64,000 bases of DNA from Sweltsa coloradensis (taxonomy: Eukaryota; Arthropoda; Insecta; Plecoptera; Chloroperlidae), in NCBI GenBank assembly GCA_024449915.1, contig JAMZAV010000911.1, forward strand, positions 372,001-436,000, read 5' to 3'. The notes under the pieces were generated by a model. It was not told the DNA's origin and did not search any database. It saw only the letters and a program-made list of their open reading frames with translations. Below are positions 1 to 21,509 of the stretch, in pieces. The translations under genes were made by a program, and so were the position numbers. Position 1 is the first letter of the stretch. The number at the start of each line of letters is the position of its first letter.

Positions 1-227
1 TTTTTTGACTGAAACTTACATACACTTTTTAGTGTAAAGTAGTTTTAAAAAAATCAGAAAACTATTAATTTAACATCACAATAAGCTGATTTTTGTATAT
101 CTTGTTGAGAAAATAAAAAGGTTACATGGAATATTTTTTAAATTTTTTAAAACAGGTCTTATGGGGTAGATTTTAGGACTGTTCCTATTTATCCCATGTT
201 CCCATTTACCCCACTTACCCCTAGGCC
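1..227. other. AT-rich intergenic DNA with a dispersed repeat edge
   Basis: No gene is seen. The stretch at about 184-222 (TTCCTATTTATCCC followed by ACCCCACTTACCCC) resembles sequence at about 9,590-9,640, 10,690-10,760 and 10,920-10,970, where similar 'Tacttacccc / gtaagtagg' strings recur in both orientations. It is therefore probably one edge of a dispersed repeat. I could not define its full length or its ends. Confidence 0.3.
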
Positions 228-334
228 TATATACTGTATTGCCCTCTTTTGAAGCCTGAATATCTTTAGTGTAGTACTATTTATTTTACTGCTCTTTCCC
301 CAAATCACTACGCCATATACGGCTCAATTAAAGC
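228..334 (-). pseudogene. LINE reverse transcriptase relic, C-terminal piece
   Basis: The minus strand from about 323 to 228 reads open as YGVVIWGKSS followed by LKIFRLQKRAIQYI. This is the conserved segment near the end of the reverse transcriptase region of Jockey/CR1-type non-LTR retrotransposons (YGxxxWG ... LQKRAIR). It continues the relic at 1,134-1,653 once the hAT insertion at 335-1,133 is removed. It is a fragment with no intact start or catalytic site, so it is non-functional. The family placement is inference from motif shape. Confidence 0.7.
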
Positions 335-1133
335 CAGGGATTGGAACCGGAACCCGGAACCGTTTAGAACCGATTCATATTGTAGAACCGGAAACGGAAC
401 CGTTTGTACAGGTGGTCCATGGAACCGGAACCGGAACCGTTATATTAAACAAGGTTCTTAAAGGTTCTTAAAGGTTCTTAAAGGTTCCAAAATATCTGCT
501 TTTAATTTTCAACAAAATTAAATTTTCAACTTTTTGAATGATATTCATATGAAAACGCTAAAAATTCATTCTCTAGTTTTTGAAAAAAAATCTTGTTTAT
601 TCACTTTTTTGTAAGACAAATTTTTAAATATGACATAGCGTCAACAGTTCTAACATTGAGTTTATAACCATCCTTCTAAGTGCAATGTAGGAACGTGTTC
701 TACAGAAATCAAGGTAAGGAATAAGGATGCCATTTTTATTATATATTGGATAGATTTTTGTTTTCCTCTTTCGTTGGGACTTGGGATCGCCATCAGATCC
801 CCCATAAAATAATATTGGAAGTTGGAACGTAAGAGGAAAGAAGTCACGTGTGGTTTGTTATGTATGCAATTGGTTATTTTTTTTCATTTGATATTGTAAT
901 TATTTTATTTTTATGACTTAATTTAAATTTTTAACCTTAAATGTCCAAAAGTAAAAATTTGTACATTTACAACTTCCCACGACTTTGCACAAAATATTAT
1001 TTTAAAGAACCGGAACCAGAACCGTTAAGAACCGGTTCTTACGGAACCTTTATACATTAGGAACCGGAACCGTTATAAAATTTGGAAGTGGAACCAGAAC
1101 CGGAACCGTTATGAATAAAGGTTCCAATCCCTG
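335..1133. mobile_element. hAT-type non-autonomous element (799 bp) with 8-bp TSD
   Basis: The ends are inverted repeats: CAGGGATTGGAACC at 335-348 and GGTTCCAATCCCTG at 1,120-1,133. They are flanked by the identical octamer ATTAAAGC at 327-334 and 1,134-1,141. A terminal CAGGG and an 8-bp target duplication are hAT hallmarks. The inner flanks are built of repeated GGAACCGGAACC-like words on both sides (about 341-490 and 1,008-1,125), a subterminal array that may act as transposase binding sites (inference). No transposase reading frame is present. The element interrupts a LINE relic. Confidence 0.9.
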
Positions 1134-1653
1134 ATTAAAGCATAGTATGATGATTTAAGTGTTCATATTACAGTATTGCTTTAACTGTTTTATGATTTTA
1201 TAACAAATATGCCTGAAGTTATCTTTTTAGCTATGAAATCAATGTAGTCATTCCAGGTATGGTTTTCATCTTGGCCTATATATAATCCTAGAAAATTCGT
1301 TACCCTTACCTGTTCTAGCCTGTTTTCCCCAATAAATATGTTTACTTCCCTACTTTGTTTGTTGCCTGGGTTGAAAACCATAATATTTGTTTTACTTTAG
1401 TTAACATTATTAAGACAGTTAGATTCATGTTGTTGTACTACATTATTTGTTTCAACATATGTGTCTACGGTACCTCAAAGATCATCTATTATTTATTAGA
1501 CATACAACTCAGTGTAGAGTCATCTGCGAACAGAGTAATATCTCACCCTTTAGTACTCTTTCTGATATGTCATTTATAAATACTAATGTTAAAGAACAGA
1601 GGGCCATTTACGGAACCTTTCGGTACACCATGTTTCATACCTTGTGCCCTTGA
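1134..1653 (-). pseudogene. LINE reverse transcriptase relic, central piece
   Basis: On the minus strand, about 1,628-1,601 encodes a frameshifted GVPKGSV-NGPLFF, the family B/C motif region of LINE reverse transcriptases (usually GVPQGSVLGPLLF), followed by YINDIS. Further down, 1,381-1,190 is open and reads VTNFLGLYIGQDENHTWND then IDFIAKKI, the post-catalytic thumb region (usually FLGVxID..LTWxxHI). Between these, frameshifts and stops have erased the catalytic YADD region. Flanked on both sides by hAT insertions, it is one part of a single split LINE. Confidence 0.75.
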
Positions 1654-2689
1654 CAGTGGCGTGGCGAACATACCAAATCGGAGCCCAGGCACCGATACCA
1701 AAAGGGGTGGGTGGGTGGTCCCCCAGGGACCCACCCATCCATTACTTTTTAATGAAACATAATATTTTACGTACTTTATATGACTATTTTAATTGTTATA
1801 ATCACACCTACTGAATTGTATGACTACAGTTCTTTACTTACCTTATAGTTTTACTAGACTATTGTAAAAGTTTGTCATGAATCATGATTTTTTTAGTAAA
1901 AGTGCAGACAACATGCATGATGGATATTCATCCATTAGTTCTCAACTCAACTAATAACAGGTAGCAATTCAACAATTCTGCTAAATGAATAGACACGTTC
2001 ATTATACTATAACATATTTAATTTGATTGAATAGATTGATTTGAGGAATTTATAAATTAAATAACAGCTGGTGGCATGGAGGAAGTCTAGAACATTTTCG
2101 AGTTTTCTGTTTTAATTTTTAAATTACCGTCTTATGAAGCAGGATTATCGACGTCGTGAATGCAATAAGAAGAACATTCTTGGACCTATCTGAATTAAAG
2201 TATTTCCATTGCAATTTCTATAAAAGAGCATTGATTTCAATGAAATTGAGATAGCAAGTTTGTCCGTAAAAGAATAAAATCGTATCCTTTCTCTTCAAAT
2301 ATTGCTAACAAAGTGTTTCTTCAAAACTCACAGATTGGTACCAAATTACCTTAAATAATCATTTTTCCGGGGGCAAGCCCACGGAGCCCCTAGTTTTCAT
2401 TATTATGCGTTTCAGTAGTTTTTCTAAATCCCAAATAATGGCTCTGCCAATAAACGAAGAAAACAAACAAAATAACCAAATTGATTTCCAAAATGCACAG
2501 ATTATCTAACGATCTAGGACATACAATTTTTTTTTCAAATGTGAAGGCCCCCGGATTCCCTTTTAGGTACTAAATTCTTCATTGATTGATTACTTTCATA
2601 ATGTGTATTTTTTTTACAAATTCTGGCTATGTCGCTACGAGGAGGCGAAGAGGAATAACACATCTTTGGCTTTATGAGTTCAACAATTA

Positions 2690-2814
2690 AAACATAAGCG
2701 TAATCTGTTTAGCGATTCGGCTGATTTTTATAGTACACACACACGCACAGAGTCACAGAATAAGCGCCGTTTATCTTGAATAGTAATCCTCATTCGCTTT
2801 GCTCACTCGTCTAA
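2690..2814 (-). mobile_element. Helitron-like subfamily 2 terminus
   Basis: The stretch from the words GATTCGGCTGATTTTTATA to GCTCACTCGTCTAA matches the corresponding end of the copies at 10,195-10,649 and 33,342-33,886 (shared words GATTCGGCTGATTTTT, AGCGCCGTTT and CTCACTCGTCTAA). It ends at 2,814, followed by T. Only the TTAGACGAGTGAGC-type end is present; the hairpin/CTAG end is not recognised nearby. It lies inside the hAT element at 1,654-3,393. Confidence 0.5.
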
Positions 2815-2841
2815 TAAATCATAATTATTGCCGGTAAAATG

Positions 2842-3300
2842 CACCAAATCCATTCTAGGATCACCAAAATTAAAAAATACCCTGCGGGGCTAATCTGGGG
2901 AAGACAAAAAAGAATTACAAACCGTTGGCTTTATGAGTTCAAAAAAAGACAAAATATTTTCAGCGATTTCATTAAAATTTCATTACATAAAAATGAGGCT
3001 ATCAACATAAAAAAATCATATTAATTGCTGGTAAAACGCACCAAATCCATTCTAGGATGACCAAAATTGAAAAAATTCCCTGCGGGGCTAAACTGTGGAA
3101 GACTAAAAAGAAGTACAAACAGTTGGCTTTATGATATCAAAAAACATAATATTTTCAGCCATTTTATTAAAATTTCATTACATAAAAATGAGGCTATCAA
3201 CATCTTTTAAATCATATTATTTGCCGGTAAAACGCACCAAATCCATTCTAGGATCATCAAAATTGAAAAAATTCCCTGCGGGGCTAAGCTGGGGGCACCC
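2842..3300. repeat. tandem array, about 197-bp unit, about 2.3 copies
   Basis: The phrase GCACCAAATCCATTCTAGGA occurs at 2,841, 3,038 and 3,234, giving spacings of 197 and 196 bases. Each unit also carries CCCTGCGGGGCTAA and ATTTCATTACATAAAAATGA. A weaker partial unit (GGCTTTATGAGTTCAACAA) occurs just upstream at about 2,670. The array lies wholly inside a hAT element, like the internal tandem repeats of many non-autonomous DNA transposons. Confidence 0.85.
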
Positions 3301-3393
3301 CCCAGACCCCCTTCGTTACCCACGAAAGTAGGGGGTGGGTATAGTTAAAATATTGTAGGCACCGATCACTCTTTGTAGTTCGCCACGCCACTG

Positions 3394-3642
3394 GCCCTTG
3401 ATCTGTATGTTTGCACTTGACCAAGTCTGTTTTCCTGCTTTAATTCTACCTATTGTGTCCGGTTCGTGAGATATGACTACCCATTTCAAAGCCACGCCCG
3501 TTATGCTGTAGCATTCTAGTTTTTTCATTAATATTTTTATTTTATGGTTCACACAATCGAAAGCCTTTGAAAGGTCCATAAATACGGCCATGGTTTTATT
3601 TTTACTGTCAATATTTTCTATTACACTATTTACACTATACAC
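3394..3642 (-). pseudogene. LINE reverse transcriptase relic, N-terminal RT piece
   Basis: Minus-strand translation from about 3,642 gives SVNSVIENIDSKNKTMAVF then MDLSKAFDCVNHKI and KKLECYSITGVALKW. This is the unmistakable LINE RT segment with the catalytic-domain FxDLxKAFDxVxH motif. The frame runs into the hAT terminal repeat at 3,393 and resumes in the relic at 1,653 with the GVPxGS motif. The upstream (N-terminal, endonuclease) part is not found beyond about 3,650. Confidence 0.85.
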
Positions 3643-3844
3643 TATATTGTGTAGGCCTACATATATAAGCCTAGGTATAAGTTATAGGGTTTTGAGTTTT
3701 AGTTGGTATAAGGGCGCGTCAACTGTAAGGCCATAATGCGCCACTCTAGCCTATGATATGGCTAGGGAGGAAAGACCCATGCTCGATCCAGCCTTAGGTA
3801 GATGGATGAAAGGGAATGTTACTGGGAAGTGGGAACTCATCACA

Positions 3845-3887
3845 TGGCTCACTCACTCGTCTAACAACAACTTTGGCGTTTTCCTAG
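3845..3887 (+). mobile_element. Helitron-like subfamily 2, hairpin/CTAG terminus
   Basis: GGCTCACTCACTCGTCTAAC is followed by AACAACTTTGGCGTT and TTCCTAG, ending at 3,887 and followed by TT. It matches the hairpin ends at 9,966-10,034 (+) and 33,342-33,400 (-). The body of the element upstream is not recognisable, so this is a terminal fragment. Confidence 0.55.
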
Positions 3888-3954
3888 TTAAATGAATATA
3901 CCTAGTTAAAAATGGGCATAGCCGAGGGGGTACATCATAGTTTTGACTTGCTTT

Positions 3955-4946
3955 TAGGGTGACTAGATGGCCAGGAGTGAATTTTGGGACACTCTTCCAG
4001 GCGAAAACAGCAGGGGGTTTGGGAGGCGAGCCCCCCAACAACAGCGCCGCAGGCGAATTTTTTTTAAATCAGGGTTTTTGGAGTGATTTCTGAGCGTTTC
4101 AGAAAAAATATCGAACTGAATTTAATACTGAAATACTGTCGTTTGTGTAGTCAAAAACCAAAAAACCTAAATGAAATCGAACGCTGGCGAAAATTATTAG
4201 GTATTGAGTTTTGGGGCTTGGAAAGTTGGGAGTAAGTAAGGGATTTTTTTTACAAGATATAAATTCAATAACAGTTTATTACAAAATAAACTAAATATAA
4301 TTAATAGTTAAATAATCATGATCATTATAATAATAAAGGTAACATCGAAGTAAAGAAACTCTTCAAATATTTTGAAATACAATTTCGTACAACTTCAATT
4401 ATTCATTCATTCATCACATCATATCACAATTAAACATATTTTTAGAGCTTTTTACTTTTTTCAGCACATCTTCTCGGGAAAGAGTAAAGTTATAAAACTC
4501 TTGGCACGTGAATTATAAGTTTAAGCTCAAGTTTTATTTCATTGCCAATTAACTCTGGCAAGCCTCGATTTCGAGAATCAGTCCATTTGTTCTTCATTAG
4601 CGAAAATGCCCTTACTAAATAAGCATTAGAAACGGGAATGCTAAGTACAAAATGAAACTAGCTGCTTTGGGGGACCATCCGCTGCAGCTACTACTTGACG
4701 CTGATTGAAATATCTTCAGCCATTTCTTGTCCGGACTTTCTTTACTTGATATAAGTTCTATAAATTGCTTTTTTGTTTTTATTTTCTAGTTCTAATTTTC
4801 TAAGTTTTTGAAAAGCAAATAAAATAAAATTGTGAATTTACCGATTTCGGGACAAAAGGCGTCCCGAAACGAAATATTTCGGGACGCGGGACAATTGCGT
4901 CAAATTCGGGACTGTCCCGCATTTTTCGGGACGTCTGGTCACCCTA
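3955..4946 (-). mobile_element. hAT element (992 bp) with transposase remnant
   Basis: The ends read TAGGGTGACTAGA (3,955 on) and TCTGGTCACCCTA (to 4,946), flanked by the identical octamer CTTGCTTT at 3,947-3,954 and 4,947-4,954. Subterminal GGGAC words alternate near the right end (TCGGGACTGTCCCGC, TTCGGGACG). The minus strand of the interior keeps the tail of a hAT transposase (see 4,417-4,642). This is a deleted copy of a once autonomous element. Confidence 0.9.
4417..4642 (-). pseudogene. hAT transposase C-terminal (dimerisation domain) relic
   Basis: The minus strand from 4,642 to 4,512 is open and reads SIPVSNAYLVRAFSLMKNKW then TDSRNRGLPELIGNEIK. This matches the hAT C-terminal dimerisation signature (xIPVSNAxxERxFSxMKxxxTxxRNR). 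After a frameshift, 4,506-4,417 continues as CQEFYNFTLSREDVLKKVKS, the usual last stretch of such transposases. The catalytic core and zinc finger are missing, so it is inactive. It sits within the hAT element at 3,955-4,946. Confidence 0.8.
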
Positions 4947-5008
4947 CTTGCTTTTGGGGGTAGGGCCTACTTGACTTGACCAAACAAGTTTGAGAACCAC
5001 TGGCCTAG

Positions 5009-15640
<10,632 letters not shown>

Positions 15641-17861
15641 AGCTAGTGTTAGATTAACTATCGCCCATGTGATGAAAAACTTTTCTTTGGGAAGGAGTTT
15701 TTTTCTTATTTTTTTTAAAAGGGGGTATTTGGAAAAAGACCATGGTGCTCTTGCGCATTATTAAAAGGGTTAAATTTATTTTTACCATTTAATGCACGGG
15801 TCGTTGTTCAAAGCTTAAAAACAAGGGCCTTTTTAAATAAAAACTAAAAAAAGAAAACCGTTTTTAAGAGATCGAACAAAAAGATTTTTACTTTTAAATC
15901 GTCATCTTAATCATTTTTCTGCCAACGTTTCCCGCTCGAAGGGGGTCCATTTGGGGTTTTGCATCCAAATTTTTTCCACTTTTTTTCTTTCCCCCCCACA
16001 ATTTTTCCTTTTTTCAATCTTTCCAGTTCTTGCCTCAAAGTCTTTCTATGGTGTGTTTTCCATCTCTTCCTTGGGTTCCCCAAATCTTTTTTTCCCCTTT
16101 AGTAACCCCTTCTTTTTACATTCTTTTGGAAATTTTCTACTTCCCCCATTCGTTTCTTTGCCAAAAACCTTTCCCCAACCGTTGCCCTTTTCTTTATTAA
16201 CTTTCCTGCCCCAAGACTGTAAATCCCCATTTCGTCTGTGTTTCGGATTCTTTTCCCTATTGTTTGCCAACTGTGCTCCCGTTTTTAAATTATTGATTAT
16301 CAAATTACCCCTAAATACACATGCTAAAAGTCTGACAACTGGACCTTTAAGCTTGCTAGCATGCAATAGATACATCTGGGACCAGGAGTTTGTGAGAAAA
16401 ATGTTTTAATATTTTTTTTTGGGAGTTAGACATTCTAAAAAAAAATTTTGTGTATTTTCACAATAGGTTTTTTTATTTTAATTTTTCAAGCTATACTGAC
16501 CTTTTTAATTTTAGTATAACTTTTAAAAGAAAAAAAAAAAAATTTTCCAGAAAGTATTTATATCAAGTACCAACCATTTAAAATAGAGGCTAATACAGAA
16601 AAACTGTTGCAATAATACCCTCGTTTAAAACCAGGGTTCCCTTTTTGATAATCGATATATATCAATCAATAGTCAATAGGTTTATTTCCCAAAAAACAAT
16701 CAGTAACCGATTCAGTCTTCCTGAACGTTTATTGTTTTTTGATATATCAAAATTTAAAAATAGCTCCCCCGGGCCCGAAATTTTGAATTTCCCACACGGT
16801 CTGCAAAAACTTTATAAAATAGTCCCAGCCCAAGACTTTAATAGCTTTTTCCGTAAAAAAATTTCGTCCCCACGCAAAGGTCTACAACACCCCATAAGGC
16901 GTGAAGAAACGAAGCCCCAGCATCCCAGGCAACAAACCCTTAAAGGCCACGTGTTTTAAGGGCGGCTCGGGCGCCGATTGAAAAACCCTTTTCCCAACGG
17001 CACAGCCGATATCGTAGTAAACGTAAAGGGTAAACAAGTTTTTTACGAGTGCATTCCCCCCCCAATCTACCCCAAACCCCCCGGTTTTTTTTTTATTTCT
17101 TTCCGTTGCTAAAATTTAAAATTATTTTAATCAGTTCTCTAAAACCCCAAATATTACGTCGTTTTCCCAAAAATAATGCCCTACATTTTTCATCTCGTCG
17201 AGTAATAAATATGGGGAGAAATTGGAATATTAAACTGATAAAATCTCGTAAATGAATGAACAAACCAATAACAACAAAAGCCAAAAATAAAATTTCACGG
17301 GAAACCCACGTTTTCCCAAAGAAGAACGCCCTTCAAAAAGACAACACTCAAGCCGGGTAGCTTTCTTCTATTCCACATAGCGCGCTTCGTGGGGCCCGGG
17401 AAGACGCGTTTTTTGTGGTGGGGGGGAGCTCGTAAAAGACGTTGCTAGCGTGGAAAAACCCTGTTTTGAGAAAATAGAAAAAAAAAGGTGCACTCGCAAA
17501 AAGGTTTTCCACGGTCCGCGTCGGTTTTGCGACCCAAGTTTTCCCCCAAAATTTTTTGATTTGATTACGATTATCGATCAATTTAACTGGTCTGAATCTA
17601 TACGAAATTTTTTGAAGGGCCCAACCCTACTATTAATAAAAGAGCCAAGTTTTTTTTTTTAAAAATTTACTATGCATTTAAAATAAAAGAGAGAGCTCAA
17701 ATTTTCATTTTGATTTACAACCCAAAAAACCCAATACTCCCTTTAAATTTTTTCATTTCATTTAGGGGGGGGTAAAAAGGGGGCTACTTTTGTTTTCCCA
17801 GTGTTTAAACATTTTTTGGGGAAAGGTGGGTTGTAAAAATAAAAATGGCCAATTGGGTTAA

Positions 17862-18060
17862 GGAATTGGTGAGCGTAGCGACCCAAAGCGAAAAATTCCT
17901 TTTAAACTAAAATTGGGGGGAAAAAAATTCCGGGAAGGTTTTTTCTTTCTTTTTGTGTTTTTATGTGTTTTTTAAACACGTTTCCCGGGTTTAAACCAAT
18001 ACTCAATTGCGATAAAAATTTTGTGGGGGCCCTTCGAAATCTCTAAAATTTTTTTTGGAA
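17862..18060 (+). mobile_element. noisy Helitron-like subfamily 1 fragment
   Basis: TTGGTGAGCGTAGCG, then TTTTTAAACACGTTTCCCGG, AATACTCAATTGCGATAAAA and CCCTTCGAAATCTCTAAA match, through consensus errors, the ordered words of clean copies (for example 54,640-54,770). The right end is not resolved. Confidence 0.5.
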
Positions 18061-19604
18061 CCATTTTCGGGAAAAAAAGTAAACTTTAAAAACTCAATCA
18101 AAAAAAAATTGTTTGGTATTAAATTTTGGTTCTTTACGAGAAACTCAAAAAAAGTCAATGGGCCAAGCAATTTTGTTATGTTTTTGACTTTTGAGAAAAA
18201 AAATTTTATTTTTCCCACGAAAATGGTTGGCTTGGCGCTCGTAACAGGGGGACAGAGGGTTTACTTCTTTCAATCCCGAAATTGGGAAAAGAAAGAATGA
18301 AAAGTTTGGCTCAACTTCTATATCTCACAGCTTTTCAAAACCCGAAGACTTCGAAGGAGGGCTTAAATGCCTTTTTTTTTTCCCAAATTTTTGGGTATTT
18401 GTGGGGGATGAGAAAATTACCCCCCCGGGCCCAAAACCTTATTTTTGGGATTTACTGGTTTACATTGATTTACTATTTAGTATTTACATCAATTTTGATT
18501 AACATCAGAGCACACAAATAGGCAAGCATAACCCTCGACATTGAACATGCAACCGAAGAATAACCAGTGCATTTCTAATTTTCTATCTAGGTATTCATAA
18601 TAACCCCCCCCAGAAAAACAGTACAAAAAAATTTGATTTGCCAATTTCAGGAGGAAGTGGAACTGGCAATGAAGAAGTAAAAAATTTGAAAAATGATAAA
18701 TAAATTTTTGGGAAAGTGAAGATCTGTCTGGGGAAAAATAAAAGTGTGGGTTTTGGTGTGTATAAAGTCACAAAAAAATTTAAAATTTAAAAAAAAATTT
18801 TCATTTTTGAGGCCCTGTTTCATCCCCCTATTTCCCAAAATTTGGGCCCATAGTTAAGGCCAATGGCAAATAGGTCTGGGTTTTTTACAGACTCGGCAAA
18901 TAGTTGATTATTTTTGGGGCAGCTGCCCCCCCCCCCAAAAGTGCGGGAAAAAACCCTAAAGGGTAAAGCGATCATAATTTATGCATTGGTGGTTGATTTG
19001 TTTTTGGGGTTTGTTTTTTATTTTGTTTTAACAAATTTTTTGCCCCGGGAATTTTGTGTTGTGGCCAAACTAAAAGTAACATTGGGTGATAAAAAATTTC
19101 GGGTTGCATTGTTTCAAAAGTGAAGCCCGTTCTTGCTTGTGGGTTCAGGGCGTTTTGTAAGTGAGATTTTTCATTTTTCATAAAGGGTGTGGTCGGGGCC
19201 CCAAAAAAACTGTATTTGCCATTTGGATTTTTCTCACACCCCTTTTAAACTTGCCGGTCGGCGACGATCATGTTTAAAATTTAAAAATTTCAATTTAATA
19301 CTTACAAATTGTGTAATTTTTACACAAATGGTTATTTCAATGGGGGTAATATATTTTGGGCCCCCCTAAGAAAATTTTTAAAGGGAATTCAGATAAAATT
19401 ATAGGAACAAAATTTAAACCCTTTCACTTAAAGGGTATTTAAAAGTAGCCCTAAAACGGGAAAAAAAATTTTTTAATTTTTTGTAACGGTTATGAAATCG
19501 ATTATTATTTTTTGGGGAAAGGGGTTTTTTAAACATTGACTAGGTTTTTCTTGTTTTGGGTTTTATTTCAGGAAACCCTCCCCCCCGTGGGGGGAATTTA
19601 ATAT

Positions 19605-19730
19605 TTAATACAATTCAGAATTTAAAAAAAACCTTTCCCGACTGGGGTTCGACCCTGGGGTCCCCACATTCCATTTCGGCCCCCAAAACTAGCCCACTGA
19701 GACGGAAAATTTTAATTTTAAATGATACTA
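19605..19730 (-). repeat. noisy tRNA-like SINE copy
   Basis: ACAATTCAGAATTTAAAA is followed by GACTGGGGTTCGACCCTGGG and CTAGCCCACTGAGACGG, the same order as the clean minus-strand copy at 31,754-31,907. Errors prevent any statement on its integrity. Confidence 0.45.
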
Positions 19731-21509
19731 GACATAATTTTAAATATTAAAAATTTTTCAAAGATCCGGGGCCCTCTTTTATCCTAATACAACAATAAAT
19801 TAAAATCATTTAGGCCATTTAGAAAATATTGCCTTAGAAAAACTTTAAATCATAATATAAATCCAAATTATACGAAATTTTTAAAACCCCTCCGTCACCC
19901 CGCGGGGGAATTTCTTAAAACCATCCCTCGCGTGTGGTTTCTAAAAACCCCAAATTTTTATTTGGGGCTGAAATTTTAGTGAAATTGGGGATTTTTTGGG
20001 TATTTTTTTCGGTCCCTCTTTTATGATTTGTGGAAATACTATGTAGGTGGCTTTTACTGGGAGGACAGTGAAAAAAAATTTCCAATGAACCTTTTTTTTT
20101 GAAAAAAATTTTTTTTTGAAATTTTTCGTTTTAAAAAAAATGAACTTTTTAAAAAATATTAAAAAAGGCGTCAAAATAATGAAAATTTTTTAAGTTTGTT
20201 TCATTTTTTAGCAATAAAAAAAGAACCAGTTAGTAAATTTTAAAAGAAAAATTTTTTCCAAAAATTTAAAAAATTTAAAAAAAAATAGCATTGAGTTTCC
20301 CTATGCAGTTACTGTAACATGACACTCGCGTGTGGTTTCAGAAAACCCCAGCCAATTTCAGCCCGGCAATATAAGGGACACAAAAAAACCCTAATGTTTA
20401 GGGGGTTAAAAAATTTTGCTAAGGATAAAAGTGATTGGAAGGGTTACAGAGAATCTAGAGTCGGTAAAAACAGTCCAAATCAGAAAAAAGGGAAAGGAAA
20501 TGAGCCCCGGGGGTTTAGAACCCCCGCGAGGGGAGGGGGGGTTAAAATTATGATTTTTGGTTTTTAGTTTCACATGCCCAAAAATATTTTAAAAAAGGAA
20601 GATGGTTTCCAAAAAACCCAACAATTACCCAAAATTTTACTATAAAAATCTTTTGGACCCCAAGCAGTATAACCACATTCTTTTGAAACATTCCCGAGGA
20701 AATTTGGGGATAGGGTCCTAAAAAAAATAAAAAAAACCCCCCCCCCCCAAATATAACGGTTTTTTGGGGAAAAATTAAATTTTAATTTTTTAAAACAGAT
20801 TTTTTCCCAAAAAAACAAATTTAAACCCTAAAAAAAAAAACCAAAAACATTTGGGGTTAACACAGGATAAAAAAAAAAACCGAAGTAGCTACATAAAGAC
20901 CTTTATTTTCACGGGTGGGGTTTAGTAACAGTACTGTTTTAAAAAAAAGTTATCAACACCAAAAAAAAAATATGAAAAATGATTTTCCCAAAATAGCAAA
21001 AAAAAAATTTAATAAAAATTTGGAATCTAAAAAAAAAAAGATCTAAAAAAAATCAAAATCAATAGGCCAGATTGTAAAAAAAGGGGAAACATCCCAAATA
21101 AGAAACAAAACCCCAAAAACCCCTAAAAAATTTTTACAAAAAATTACAGATGGTAATGCCTTGCCCTAGTGTAAAAAGACCCATAGCGGTAGCAGAAATT
21201 TTAAATTTTCTGTGTAAAGACCCCCTTAAGGCAAAAAAAGGAAGGGGGGTTGTAGAAAATTTGGGACCCAAATTTACCCATAGTCGCCGAGAATACTCGA
21301 GATCTTAAAGTTTTTTTTTCATTTTTTACGGTAACAGAACGGGAAAATTTGTAAAACAAAAAGAGACCCTCCCAAATCCCTTTACCTGTGGATGGGACGC
21401 ATCCCAAAAAATTTTTAAAAATTAAAAAATGTGCTAACGTTTTAAAAAACCCATAAAAAATTTTTTTAATTCTTTCATATGAAACGGGTTTTTTTCCAAT
21501 AAATTAAAA

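Larger units (their letters stand above)
1654..3393. mobile_element. hAT-type element (1,740 bp) with 8-bp TSD, inserted in a LINE
   Basis: Perfect 16-bp terminal inverted repeats, CAGTGGCGTGGCGAAC at 1,654-1,669 and GTTCGCCACGCCACTG at 3,378-3,393, are bounded by the same octamer GCCCTTGA at 1,646-1,653 and 3,394-3,401. The CAGTGG terminus and 8-bp duplication identify the hAT superfamily. Subterminal sequence is G/C-rich on both sides (GGTGGGTGGGTGG near 1,705 and AGGGGGTGGG near 3,330). No transposase frame is visible, so it is non-autonomous. Its interior holds a tandem array (about 2,842-3,300) and the end of a Helitron-like element (about 2,690-2,814). Confidence 0.93.

Noticed and set aside
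15951..16409. 152-codon + strand ORF, very rich in F, P and L
   Set aside because: Lies in the smeared tract; composition follows T and C homopolymers, and an equally long frame exists on the other strand.
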